40,003 bases of DNA from Bacteroidales bacterium (GTDB lineage: Bacteria > Bacteroidota > Bacteroidia > Bacteroidales > JAGONC01): contig JAQUQD010000022.1 of assembly GCA_028716265.1 (NCBI GenBank), positions 1 through 40,003 of the forward strand, in the 5' to 3' direction. Below are positions 26,690 through 33,842 of the stretch, piece by piece. The notes beneath the pieces are model-generated. The model made no database searches. It had not been told where the DNA came from and saw nothing but the letters and a program-made list of their open reading frames with translations. Position 1 is the stretch's first letter. Every line of letters starts with the position of its first letter. Made by a program: the position numbers and the translations under genes.

Positions 26690-27274
26690 TCAGTTGGATT
26701 CCCAGGCTTCCTGGTAATCGCAGTTTACTTTGAGGACATTTATCCCCAGTTCTTTCCCCTTTTCATACAGCTTCTCCTCCCACACAAGGGTGTTTCTTTT
26801 ATTTATTTTTCCAAGATAGGTGGCCCAGTATAGAACTACACTGAAGTCAGCCCGGGCAGTGTCTTCCGGCCGCACGGGGCTTCCGTCCGGATGGCATATC
26901 ACCGATACCACGTCCCCGAAACGATGAAGCGAATCCAGCGTATAATCTGTTTGATTATTTAACGAATCAATTATCATTTCAATGGTCTTATGACAATCTT
27001 CCTTCGTCTTGACATTCATTAAATATGTGTTCCGGTGATAGAAACCAATATCGGGAAGCTTCTCCATAGTGCGGTAATAATTATTCAGTGCCGCTGAGTC
27101 TTTAAAAACGTAGAGATTGTCAACCCTCATTCCGGTTCGGATTGCATAAGCGGTAATACTGCTCTGGTCCTCCTGTTGAGGAAGATGTCCCCCGGTGAAG
27201 AACAACCAGAGACGCGAGCATGATGCACAGGCAACGAAAACAACGCAGCTGAGAAGAATGATGATTTTTTTCAT
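26690..27274 (-). CDS. Putative lipoprotein of unknown function
   Basis: Start set at ATG 27274 (194 residues), which gives a proper lipoprotein signal: MKKIIILLSCVVFVACASC, with a cysteine cleavage site at 16 or 19. An upstream in-frame start at 27376 would overlap the preceding gene and put the signal peptide inside the protein. I do not recognise the rest: a mixed alpha/beta sequence with segments SSITAYAIRTGMRVDNLYVF, DCHKTIEMIIDSLNNQTDYT and a C-terminal WEEKLYEKGKELGINVLKVN. It lies in a run of three minus-strand exported proteins, and its stop overlaps the open frame of the barrel gene. Confidence 0.75.
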   Translation of the reverse strand: MKKIIILLSCVVFVACASCSRLWLFFTGGHLPQQEDQSSITAYAIRTGMRVDNLYVFKDSAALNNYYRTMEKLPDIGFYHRNTYLMNVKTKEDCHKTIEMIIDSLNNQTDYTLDSLHRFGDVVSVICHPDGSPVRPEDTARADFSVVLYWATYLGKINKRNTLVWEEKLYEKGKELGINVLKVNCDYQEAWESN

Positions 27275-27305
27275 GGCAGATTGAAATTGGTTTGGCGTCA
27301 GCCCG

Positions 27306-27339
27306 GTCCGGTCAACCGCTATTGGCAACCAGACCGGAC
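27306..27339. other. Hairpin between two secreted-protein genes
   Basis: A perfect 7-bp stem GTCCGGT / ACCGGAC encloses a second short pairing (CAACC / GG-rich loop). There is no U-tract on either strand, so it is a doubtful terminator; it could be an RNA stability element in the 88-bp gap. Confidence 0.4.
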
Positions 27340-27362
27340 ATTGGCGAAGCGTGAATCGTTTA

Positions 27363-27830
27363 TTAAAATTTGACAATGTATCTGTCAGATTCCTGCCTTA
27401 CAGAGTACGTCCCCGCCCTGATCGTATAATCACCCCGGTATTCCAGTTTCTGAAGAACCTCCGCAGGGATGGGCGTATCCTCCTCCATGATGAAGCCATG
27501 GGAAAAATAGATCTCTATGGTTTCATCCAGCATATACTCTTTCAGGAAGTCAACCACAAATTTACCATTATCATCGAAATACCCCTCTCCTCCAGCCTGT
27601 GTTGGCGATAATTTATGCATCCCCTTCTCCAGGGTCAGGGTCAATCCCCAGTCGCAAAAGCCAAAGCCCTCACAATTCCTCGATGGTTTTCCAAATTCGA
27701 TCCAGAATGAAATCTTGATCTTTCTTCCCATCCTTCCCGATGCATCATCCGGATTGTCCTCACCGCAAAGGGCAACCAAGGGTGCTGTCAGCATGAACAA
27801 ACCTGCGATCATCAACGTCAATCTTTTCAT
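27363..27830 (-). CDS. Small secreted protein of unknown function
   Basis: A protein of 155 residues with a clear signal peptide (MKRLTLMIAGLFMLTAPLVALC, cleavage near 22). The mature part has two close cysteines in NCEGFGFCDWG, followed by beta-type segments and a C-terminal YTIRAGTYSVRQESDRYIVKF. No family recognised. It is the first gene of a three-gene minus-strand set of exported proteins (with 26690-27274 and 25767-26639), so it may be co-transcribed with them. Confidence 0.72.
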   Translation of the reverse strand: MKRLTLMIAGLFMLTAPLVALCGEDNPDDASGRMGRKIKISFWIEFGKPSRNCEGFGFCDWGLTLTLEKGMHKLSPTQAGGEGYFDDNGKFVVDFLKEYMLDETIEIYFSHGFIMEEDTPIPAEVLQKLEYRGDYTIRAGTYSVRQESDRYIVKF

Positions 27831-27971
27831 AGCATCTCCCTCTTTTTGTTGGATACCTACTCTGTTCAGGGTTTTTCGGTTTCCACCCTGGCGCCCCTGG
27901 CATGTTCATGCAGGGTTGTCAATGGTTAATCCGGAAAGGAGTGAAAATGTTACCATACATTTAGAAAAAAT

Positions 27972-28024
27972 CACAAATTCCAAAAACCAAATTCCAGTCA
28001 AATTTCAAATTCAAAATCACAATG
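27972..28024. repeat. CAAATTCC-type low-complexity tract
   Basis: Irregular repeats of CAAATTCC, CCAAATTCC and CAAATTTC. In sequence style it resembles the reverse complement of the tract at 14740-14783 (CAAATCCCAAA). Confidence 0.55.
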
Positions 28025-28088
28025 TATTGAAGGAGAGTGATTTAGATTTGATTTTAAGATAGAAAAATTTTTTTGAAAAAAGTTGCAC

Positions 28089-28104
28089 AACTAATAATTT
28101 AGTT
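28089..28104. promoter_or_regulatory. BlaI-type operator 1
   Basis: A perfect dyad AACTAA-TAAT-TTAGTT. It has the same 6-bp arms and 4-bp spacer as operator 2, which lies 35 bp downstream centre to centre. Assigned to the BlaI-family repressor encoded at 28169 by position and symmetry. Confidence 0.7.
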
Positions 28105-28123
28105 GTAATTTTACATACGATTT

Positions 28124-28139
28124 AACTAAAATATTAGTT
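28124..28139. promoter_or_regulatory. BlaI-type operator 2, abutting the -7 box
   Basis: A perfect dyad AACTAA-AATA-TTAGTT that ends exactly where the -7 box begins. A bound repressor would block RNA polymerase, which fits negative autoregulation of the blaI-blaR pair. Confidence 0.75.
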
Positions 28140-28147
28140 TATATTTG
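28140..28147 (+). promoter_or_regulatory. -7 box of the blaI-blaR operon
   Basis: TATATTTG is an exact TAnnTTTG match, 21 bp before the blaI ATG. No good -33 TTTG is visible; the space is taken by operator 2. Confidence 0.65.
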
Positions 28148-28168
28148 TAACGATAAATTATCCTTCCC

Positions 28169-28555
28169 ATGAAAGAACTGACCAGGGCAGAAGAGCAGAT
28201 TATGCGCATTCTCTGGAGGATACGGAAAGGATACGTCAAGGATATCCTGAATGAGATGGAGGAGCCCAGACCGGCCTACAACACAGTCTCGACGATCGTG
28301 CGGATCCTGGAAAAAAAGAAGATCGTAAGTCACAGGGCCTTTAGGAAATCGCATGAGTATTATCCGCTGATCACCCAGAAGGAATATATGCGGGGGTTCC
28401 TAAAGGGATTTGTCAGGGATTATTTCAGCAGTTCTTACGCGTCACTGGCTTCCTTTTTTGCAAGGGAAGAGCAGCTGAGCCTGTCGGAACTGGAGGAGAT
28501 AAAAGCTTTAATGGAACATAAAATCAACCAGAAGAACAAAACCGATGAGCGCTAG
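28169..28555 (+). CDS. blaI: BlaI/MecI/CopY-family transcriptional repressor
   Basis: A protein of 128 residues, typical for the family. An N-terminal winged helix (about 3-75) carries the family pattern LTRAEEQIMRILW, NTVSTIVRILEKKKIV and a YYPLI strand. The C-terminal helices form the dimer domain, where BlaI proteins are cleaved on induction. It represses its own operon through dyad operators; two matching ones precede it. It overlaps the M56 sensor gene by 11 bp, so the two are translationally coupled. No beta-lactamase gene is in the window, so the inducer need not be a beta-lactam. Confidence 0.94.
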   Translation: MKELTRAEEQIMRILWRIRKGYVKDILNEMEEPRPAYNTVSTIVRILEKKKIVSHRAFRKSHEYYPLITQKEYMRGFLKGFVRDYFSSSYASLASFFAREEQLSLSELEEIKALMEHKINQKNKTDER

Positions 28556-29930
28556 CTGGTTATATCTGATGGTGAAAGCATCACTGTCCATGGGATCGTT
28601 TTACCTGGTGTATAGCCTTTTCCTGAAAAAAGACACCCATTTTGCCATGAACCGCTTTTACCTGCTTTTCACGGCCCTCCTATCCCTGATCATACCACTG
28701 CTCAGCATCAACATTAACCTGGCCGGCATGCCTGAAAGTTATAGTTATCTGTTGGACACTATTTCGGTCGGTTCCAGATGGGCTGAATATTCACTGCCCG
28801 GTGATCCGGGGATATTTGAATTCCTGCGGGCCGTTTATCTGGCAGGTGTTGTTGTCACCCTCATCGGCTTTTTGATCCGGATTGTCCGTCTGTTGATGAT
28901 CATCCGGTCGGAGGGATATGTTGAACACGATGGAATGAAGCTCGTTTTTCTGCCTGAAGGCAGCGGTTCACCTTTCTCTTTTTTCAGTTATGTATTCATT
29001 ACAAGGGAACATTATCATTCATCAAACGCGCAGGAGATGCTCATGCATGAGCAGGTGCACATTCATCAGCGGCATTCAGTTGATGTTCTTTTAATCGAAA
29101 TGCTGACCATCCTGCAATGGTTCAATCCGTTCATATGGTTGTACCGGAAATCCATGAAACACATCCATGAATACATCGCTGATGAAGGAGTGATCAGTCA
29201 GTCAGACGATAAAGAAACGTACCAGTGCATCTTGCTGCATATTGGTACCGGTTTGATCGCTAATACGATGACCAATAATTTCAATCATTCACTGTTAAAA
29301 AGGAGGTTTATCATGATGAACAGATCTAAGTCGCTTCCACATACCCGGTGGAAGATCATTGCCACAATTCCAGTCATGGCAGTGTTACTACTTGTATTTT
29401 CAGATGTTTCAGGAGGTTACCTGGATCAGGCCCTGAGCTGGGGACAACCGGGCAGGGCAGTGGCCGGATTGCTGCCAGATGAGACTTCATCAGCAGGCAC
29501 TGAAGGCGTTCAACCGGCGGCTTATGCCCCTCAGGGACAGGATGACTCAGTTTTCGTGAAGGTGGATGTGGCCCCGTCATTCATAGGAGGCCAGGAAGCT
29601 CTGGTCAACTACATCTCCGGAAACATCCATTACCCGGATGAGGCAAAAAAACAGGGGATCCAGGGGACCGTATACATCTCTTTCCTGATCGATGACAAGG
29701 GCAAGGTGACCAATGGTAAGGTCTTAAGAGGGATAGGGAGCGGATGTGACGAGGAAGCCCTCCGTGTCATCATGTCGATGCCGGACTGGGACCCGGGTAA
29801 GAACAGGGGGAAACCTGTCAAGGTCAAAATTACCCTTCCCATCAAGTTCACTCTTTCTGACAAGGACCACAAAAAAGATGTCGGCACGGATGTAAAAACC
29901 GATACACGGAAGGATAACATTCCTGAATGA
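28545..29930 (+). CDS. BlaR1-like M56 metallopeptidase with TonB C-terminal domain
   Basis: A protein of 461 residues. Membrane helices at about 5-25, 37-57 and 95-120 precede the M56 peptidase site HEQVH (168-172), with a third zinc-ligand candidate at EYIADEG (209-215). A fourth helix at about 270-287 leads to a periplasmic linker and a TonB C-terminal domain (about 343-436; YPDEAKKQGIQGTVYISF...DEEALRVI). The BlaR1 penicillin-binding sensor domain is absent and replaced by the TonB domain, a common arrangement in Bacteroidota. It probably senses an envelope signal and inactivates BlaI by proteolysis. The signal is unknown. Confidence 0.93.
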   Translation: MSASWLYLMVKASLSMGSFYLVYSLFLKKDTHFAMNRFYLLFTALLSLIIPLLSININLAGMPESYSYLLDTISVGSRWAEYSLPGDPGIFEFLRAVYLAGVVVTLIGFLIRIVRLLMIIRSEGYVEHDGMKLVFLPEGSGSPFSFFSYVFITREHYHSSNAQEMLMHEQVHIHQRHSVDVLLIEMLTILQWFNPFIWLYRKSMKHIHEYIADEGVISQSDDKETYQCILLHIGTGLIANTMTNNFNHSLLKRRFIMMNRSKSLPHTRWKIIATIPVMAVLLLVFSDVSGGYLDQALSWGQPGRAVAGLLPDETSSAGTEGVQPAAYAPQGQDDSVFVKVDVAPSFIGGQEALVNYISGNIHYPDEAKKQGIQGTVYISFLIDDKGKVTNGKVLRGIGSGCDEEALRVIMSMPDWDPGKNRGKPVKVKITLPIKFTLSDKDHKKDVGTDVKTDTRKDNIPE

Positions 29931-29970
29931 ATGCTGAATGTTTTTTGTCTCTCTTTTTTTTGGATCAATG

Positions 29971-29986
29971 AACTAAAGACTTAGTT
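29971..29986. promoter_or_regulatory. Third BlaI-type dyad, downstream of the blaR-like gene
   Basis: AACTAA-AGAC-TTAGTT has the same arms as the two promoter operators and extends to an 8-bp stem (TGAACTAA / TTAGTTCA). It sits in the 58-bp convergent gap, 2 bp from the glnA stop codon. It has no U-tract after it on either strand, so it is not a standard terminator. Whether BlaI binds it is untested. Confidence 0.55.
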
Positions 29987-29988
29987 CA

Positions 29989-31491
29989 TCATCCGCAATG
30001 GAAGAATTGATCAACCAGTTTGATCATGTCGTCCTTGTGAGAAGTGAGTTGTTCCCTGATGTTATTGTCCTCAAAGCTTTTCAGTTGGAGGATCACCCGG
30101 TCGATGAGGGTGGGTGAGAACACCCCGTACTGTTCATAGATACTTCTCTGCCGCGAGAGTTCTTCAGCCGAATCCCAGCATGAGGTGGGCAGTTGTGCCA
30201 GTTGCTGAACCTTTGTATGATTTTCCTTTTTGAAGATATCCACATCCACATAGGTCTTTTCAGCCAGTTCCAGTGCTGAGGGCATTTCCAGTCCGTGTCG
30301 CGCAGCCACAGTGAGGCCTGCCATCAGCAGGTAGATGTCGGCCGACCCGTCGGGGCAGCGGAATTCAACGGTCTGTTTGTCGGAGAAATTGACCTCCTCC
30401 TCCTTTTCGAGCGGATTGGCTATCCGTGCCATGTTCACATTATTGCGCCAGCCCAGCGGCACCCTGACCAGCACCGACCGGTTCCGGTCGCCCCAGCAGA
30501 TACTGGTGGGCGCCTCCTGGTGCGGGACGAGACGGAAATAGCTGGTCGGATTGGTGTTCCCGAAGGCAGTCAGGGAAGGGGAAAGATCCAGCATGCCTGC
30601 GATGAACTTCCGGGCAGTGTCGCTGAGATGACCGTCCTTCACAAGTATGTTCTCATCGCCTTTCATCAGCCGGTTATGGATGTGGAGGCCGCTGCCTGCC
30701 TTGCCGATGGTGATCTTGGGCGCGAAGGTGACCGTGTACCCGTATTTATGGGCAAGGGTACGTAGGATCCATTTGGCCACCACCATCTGGTCGGCAGCAT
30801 CTTCCACGGGCACGGGATTGAATTCGATCTCGTTCTGTTCGTAGATAAGCCCTCCCATCGTAAAGTTCCCAACTTCAGAATGGCCGTATTTCATGATTCC
30901 ACCCGACTGGGCGATGGCCAGCATGGCCTCTTTACGGAAATCGCTGAACTTTGAGAAAGGCTCAGCTTCGTGATAGCCGCGCTGGTCACCCGCCTCGAAC
31001 AGGTCATCCAGGGCGCTGATGACATAATATTCCAGTTCGCCCAGCGACTCCAGACGGAAACCGGTCCTTTCCTGAAGGTTCTGATGTGCCTTGTGCAGGA
31101 TCTGCTGGGGCGCATCCGACCACGGTTCACCGTATTGATTGAAGAAGGAACACAAGATATCAAGGCTCGGTATGTCGGAGAAAGGATTCAGGAAAGCGGT
31201 ACGGTACCGCGGGATGACATACAGGTCGCTCGATCCCGCCGGGATATGGCTGAAAAGACTGCTGCCATCCACCCGTTCCCCCATGGAAAGGATCTGGTCT
31301 ATCTGTTCGGCGCTGGTGACGACAAAATTCAGTTCTTTCAGCCGACCATCCCCACCGGCATACCTGAAATTGATCAGTTCGATCCCGTTCTCTTCTATGT
31401 ACCTTATAAGGTCTGCTTTGGTGAATTGTTCGGCTGGCTTGTCAAGGTATTGTACCAGCGGATTCGGGCTCAGTGCAAAGTTATTTTCCAT
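29989..31491 (-). CDS. glnA: Glutamine synthetase, type I-like
   Basis: A cytoplasmic enzyme of 500 residues making glutamine from glutamate, ammonia and ATP. The N-terminal beta-grasp domain (about 20-115) is followed by the catalytic domain. Visible conserved segments are GELEYY (metal ligand Glu), YEQNEIEFNP (metal-binding Glu residues), GSGLHIHNRL (His metal ligand) and NPTSYFRLVPHQEAPTSICWGDRNRS (ATP and glutamate binding). The adenylylation-site motif of enterobacterial GlnA (NLYDLPP) is not present, so control by adenylylation is unlikely. It is divergent from terC; hairpin repeat copy B fills its upstream region and no clear -7 box was found. Confidence 0.95.
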   Translation of the reverse strand: MENNFALSPNPLVQYLDKPAEQFTKADLIRYIEENGIELINFRYAGGDGRLKELNFVVTSAEQIDQILSMGERVDGSSLFSHIPAGSSDLYVIPRYRTAFLNPFSDIPSLDILCSFFNQYGEPWSDAPQQILHKAHQNLQERTGFRLESLGELEYYVISALDDLFEAGDQRGYHEAEPFSKFSDFRKEAMLAIAQSGGIMKYGHSEVGNFTMGGLIYEQNEIEFNPVPVEDAADQMVVAKWILRTLAHKYGYTVTFAPKITIGKAGSGLHIHNRLMKGDENILVKDGHLSDTARKFIAGMLDLSPSLTAFGNTNPTSYFRLVPHQEAPTSICWGDRNRSVLVRVPLGWRNNVNMARIANPLEKEEEVNFSDKQTVEFRCPDGSADIYLLMAGLTVAARHGLEMPSALELAEKTYVDVDIFKKENHTKVQQLAQLPTSCWDSAEELSRQRSIYEQYGVFSPTLIDRVILQLKSFEDNNIREQLTSHKDDMIKLVDQFFHCG

Positions 31492-31509
31492 GATATATCA
31501 GATTAAAAT

Positions 31510-31686
31510 CCCTCCCGCCCCGAGGGTGTGTCAAAATTCAATTTAACCACAGAGTGCATGGAGGATTCACGGAGGACAAAGAGATTAAATGACTCGTGAT
31601 CAGCCCTCTGTGTACTCTGTTCTTCTCCGTGATCTCCGTAGTTTCACAAAAAAAACCATTTTGACACACCCTCCAGGGGGAGGGGC
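31510..31686. repeat. Dispersed palindromic intergenic repeat, copy B
   Basis: About 177 bp, clearly related to copy A at 12981-13160. It has a perfect 16-bp terminal inverted repeat (GAGGGTGTGTCAAAAT at 31522-31537, its complement at 31658-31673), flanked by C-rich and G-rich outer arms. The inside has paired CGGAG/CTCCG and CAGAG/CTCTG words that would fold into a long hairpin. Both copies share the middle TTAAATGACTCGT(G/T)ATCAGCCCTCTGTGT segment in pieces. No coding capacity. Confidence 0.87.
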
Positions 31687-31770
31687 TATTAGGACTGCAA
31701 AGGTATGAATTCTTTTCACGCGCTGATCCTGATCAAACTTTTTCGACGGATGACTATTTGGCTTTTTATT

Positions 31771-31778
31771 TACCTTTG
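31771..31778 (+). promoter_or_regulatory. -7 box of terC
   Basis: TACCTTTG is an exact TAnnTTTG match, 18 bp before the chosen terC ATG. No -33 box at standard spacing is visible. Confidence 0.55.
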
Positions 31779-31796
31779 ACGGGCAATTCACCAGGC

Positions 31797-32891
31797 ATGC
31801 ACATCTCCACTGAAACCATCGTTTTTACCTTATTCCTTGTCTTCATCATCAGCATACTGTTTATCGACCTGAAGGTGGTGGGGAAGCATTCCCATGTGAT
31901 CGGTTTCAGGGAAGCGCTTAGCTGGACCATCGTGTGGATCAGCCTTGCCATTCTGTTCTATCTGTTTCTATTCTTTTACGGGGATGTACTCCATGGACTG
32001 AGAAACCTCGATGACATGGAGGTCCTGAGGACTCATATCGACAAGTACAAGCATCCCGTCAGGATCACGGAAGATATGACCGTCGCACAGGCGCTGGGTA
32101 AATACCGAAGCAACGTGGCGCTGGAATACATCACCGGGTATGTGATCGAATACTCCCTGTCGGTCGACAACGTCTTTGTCATGCTGATGATCTTCATGTC
32201 GTTCGGCATCAGCAAGAAGTATTACAAAAAGGTACTGTTCTGGGGTATCCTCGGGGCGATCGTCATGCGGTTCATTTTCATCTTCGTCAGCGCTGCGCTC
32301 ATCGCCAGGTTTGCCTGGATCCTCTATATCTTCGGAGGTTTTCTGGTTGCCACAGGCGTGGTCATGTTCATCAACCGCAACAAGGAAGAAAAGATCGATC
32401 CGCATCACCACCCCGTGGTCCGGTTCACCTCCCGCTATTTTCTGGTTTATCCCAGGCAGGTAGTCGAACGGTTCTTCATAAGGAAAGGAGGATTGTTCTA
32501 CCTGACACCTCTGATGCTGGTCCTGCTGGTCATTGAATTCACGGATGTGGTATTCGCCGTCGATTCCGTTCCTGCTATTTTTGCCGTGACAAAGGATCCG
32601 TACATCGTCTTCTTTTCCAACATTTTTGCCATCCTGGGCCTGCGATCTCTGTTCTTCTTGCTCATGAATTTCATGACCCGTTTCCGTTACCTGAAACACG
32701 GGCTGGCCGTCCTGCTGGTCTTCATCGGATTGAAGATGCTGTTGCATCATCCCCTGGAAGAGATTGGATTCGAGACCATTCATTCGCTGATCATCATCGT
32801 TTTGATTCTGGGCACCAGCGTTGCCCTGTCGGTCTTGATCAGGAAAGATGATGCTCCGTCATCTCCCGGCTCAGGTGTGGCCCGGCCTTAG
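31797..32891 (+). CDS. TerC family integral membrane protein
   Basis: Start set at ATG 31797 (364 residues): an in-frame TTG at 31758 lies upstream of the -7 box, so it is unlikely. There are about nine membrane helices. The TerC signatures are EYSLSVDNVFV (118-128) and EFTDVVFAVDSVPAIFAV, with acidic residues inside helices that are thought to bind metal ions. Family members (TerC, Alx, MeeF/MeeY) are linked to tellurite resistance and to manganese export and metal loading of exported proteins; the exact role here is inferred. A cNMP/AlbA_2 protein follows after 39 bp and may be co-transcribed. Confidence 0.93.
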   Translation: MHISTETIVFTLFLVFIISILFIDLKVVGKHSHVIGFREALSWTIVWISLAILFYLFLFFYGDVLHGLRNLDDMEVLRTHIDKYKHPVRITEDMTVAQALGKYRSNVALEYITGYVIEYSLSVDNVFVMLMIFMSFGISKKYYKKVLFWGILGAIVMRFIFIFVSAALIARFAWILYIFGGFLVATGVVMFINRNKEEKIDPHHHPVVRFTSRYFLVYPRQVVERFFIRKGGLFYLTPLMLVLLVIEFTDVVFAVDSVPAIFAVTKDPYIVFFSNIFAILGLRSLFFLLMNFMTRFRYLKHGLAVLLVFIGLKMLLHHPLEEIGFETIHSLIIIVLILGTSVALSVLIRKDDAPSSPGSGVARP

Positions 32892-32930
32892 CCATCTGAT
32901 TGGAAATCTTTTATAAGTCACTCACTTAAA

Positions 32931-33842
32931 ATGTCAGGTATGATGACAGATGACCTCGCCTCCGCAATGAGAAACATGGATGTTTTGAAATTCCTATCGC
33001 CCGGCGATATCCATGACCTGATCCCCTATCTGTACCGGACTTCCTTTAAAGCCGGCCAGCATATTTACTATGAGAACGATCCGGGAGGAAGCCTGTATTT
33101 TATTCTGTCAGGAGAAGTGGCCATCGAGTTGTCGGGGAGGCAGATCAGAAAATACGGACCGCAGAAGTCGTTTGGCGAGGTGGCCTTCATCGATGAGAGC
33201 ATCCGGACAGGCTCAGCCAGGGCGCTGACGGATGTTGATCTGGTCGTGTTGCATGGAGACGACCTGTACGATCCGCAGAAGGTAAGCCCTGTGATCGCCA
33301 TGGGCCTGCAGCGTGCCCTGGCGGCCAAAGTGGTGGGATACCTGCGGTCGACGCTGATGACCACCACCCGGTATCTGCTCATGCAGGGCGAAGGGGAAAG
33401 GCTGGAGTTCAAGTCCACCCTCCGGATGAACCTTCATACCGGGAAATTCGACAAAGAGATCGAACATGCTGTGCTGAAAACGATGGCCGCTTTCCTTAAC
33501 ACGGAAGGCGGCACCCTGCTGGTGGGCGTCGACGACAAAGGGACGATCCTGGGACTGGAAGCCGATCAGTTCCCGAATGCCGATCGGATGATGCTTCACT
33601 TTACCAGGCTGGTCGGCGACCGCATCAGCACGAATCACATGAGCTTCATCAGCTGCTATCCCGACAGCGTGGACCAGAAGGAGCTTTTCCGGATCGACGT
33701 AAGCCCGGCGGATATCCCGGCCTATCTTGAACACAACGGGGAAGAGCGGTTCTACATCCGTACTGGTCCAGGCACCACGTACCTGAAGACCAGTGAAGTG
33801 TACGATTACCTGCGGAAACGGTTTTACCGGATCACTCCCTGA
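32931..33842 (+). CDS. Cyclic-nucleotide-binding domain fused to AlbA_2/Schlafen-type domain
   Basis: A protein of 303 residues with no signal peptide or membrane helix. The N-terminal cNMP-binding fold (about 17-125) has a phosphate-binding cassette FGEVAFI (81-87) with Arg92 in IRTGSARA, so nucleotide binding is plausible. The C-terminal AlbA_2 (divergent AAA-4/Schlafen-like) domain (about 155-285) has the core LEFKSTLR, a helix with FLNTEGGTLLVGVDDKG, and the C-terminal FYIRTGPGTTYL pattern. It is neither a CRP-type activator (no HTH) nor a typical AlbA_2 protein; the pairing suggests a ligand-controlled nucleic acid-binding or processing factor. It follows terC by 39 bp and overlaps the convergent meaB stop by 11 bp. 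Confidence 0.88.
   Translation: MSGMMTDDLASAMRNMDVLKFLSPGDIHDLIPYLYRTSFKAGQHIYYENDPGGSLYFILSGEVAIELSGRQIRKYGPQKSFGEVAFIDESIRTGSARALTDVDLVVLHGDDLYDPQKVSPVIAMGLQRALAAKVVGYLRSTLMTTTRYLLMQGEGERLEFKSTLRMNLHTGKFDKEIEHAVLKTMAAFLNTEGGTLLVGVDDKGTILGLEADQFPNADRMMLHFTRLVGDRISTNHMSFISCYPDSVDQKELFRIDVSPADIPAYLEHNGEERFYIRTGPGTTYLKTSEVYDYLRKRFYRITP

Larger units (their letters stand above)
27831..28168. other. Intergenic region upstream of blaI
   Basis: A 338-bp gap without a gene. It holds an AT-rich repeat tract at 27972-28024, two BlaI-type operators (28089-28104 and 28124-28139) and a -7 box (28140-28147). No clear promoter for the minus-strand gene at 27830 was found. Confidence 0.6.
31492..31796. other. 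glnA/terC divergent intergenic region
   Basis: A 305-bp gap. It holds hairpin repeat copy B (31510-31686) and a -7 box for terC at 31771-31778. The roughly 18 bp between glnA and the repeat are too short for a full promoter, so glnA transcription may start inside the repeat. Confidence 0.5.

Noticed and set aside
28169..29930. A beta-lactam resistance operon
   Set aside because: No beta-lactamase or penicillin-binding protein gene is present and the sensor lacks the penicillin-binding domain.
29971..29986. The dyad as a bidirectional rho-independent terminator
   Set aside because: No U-tract follows it on either strand; the T-run on the plus strand precedes the dyad.
31758..31796. TTG at 31758 as the terC start
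   Set aside because: It lies upstream of an exact -7 box at 31771-31778, and the family-like N-terminus begins at ATG 31797.
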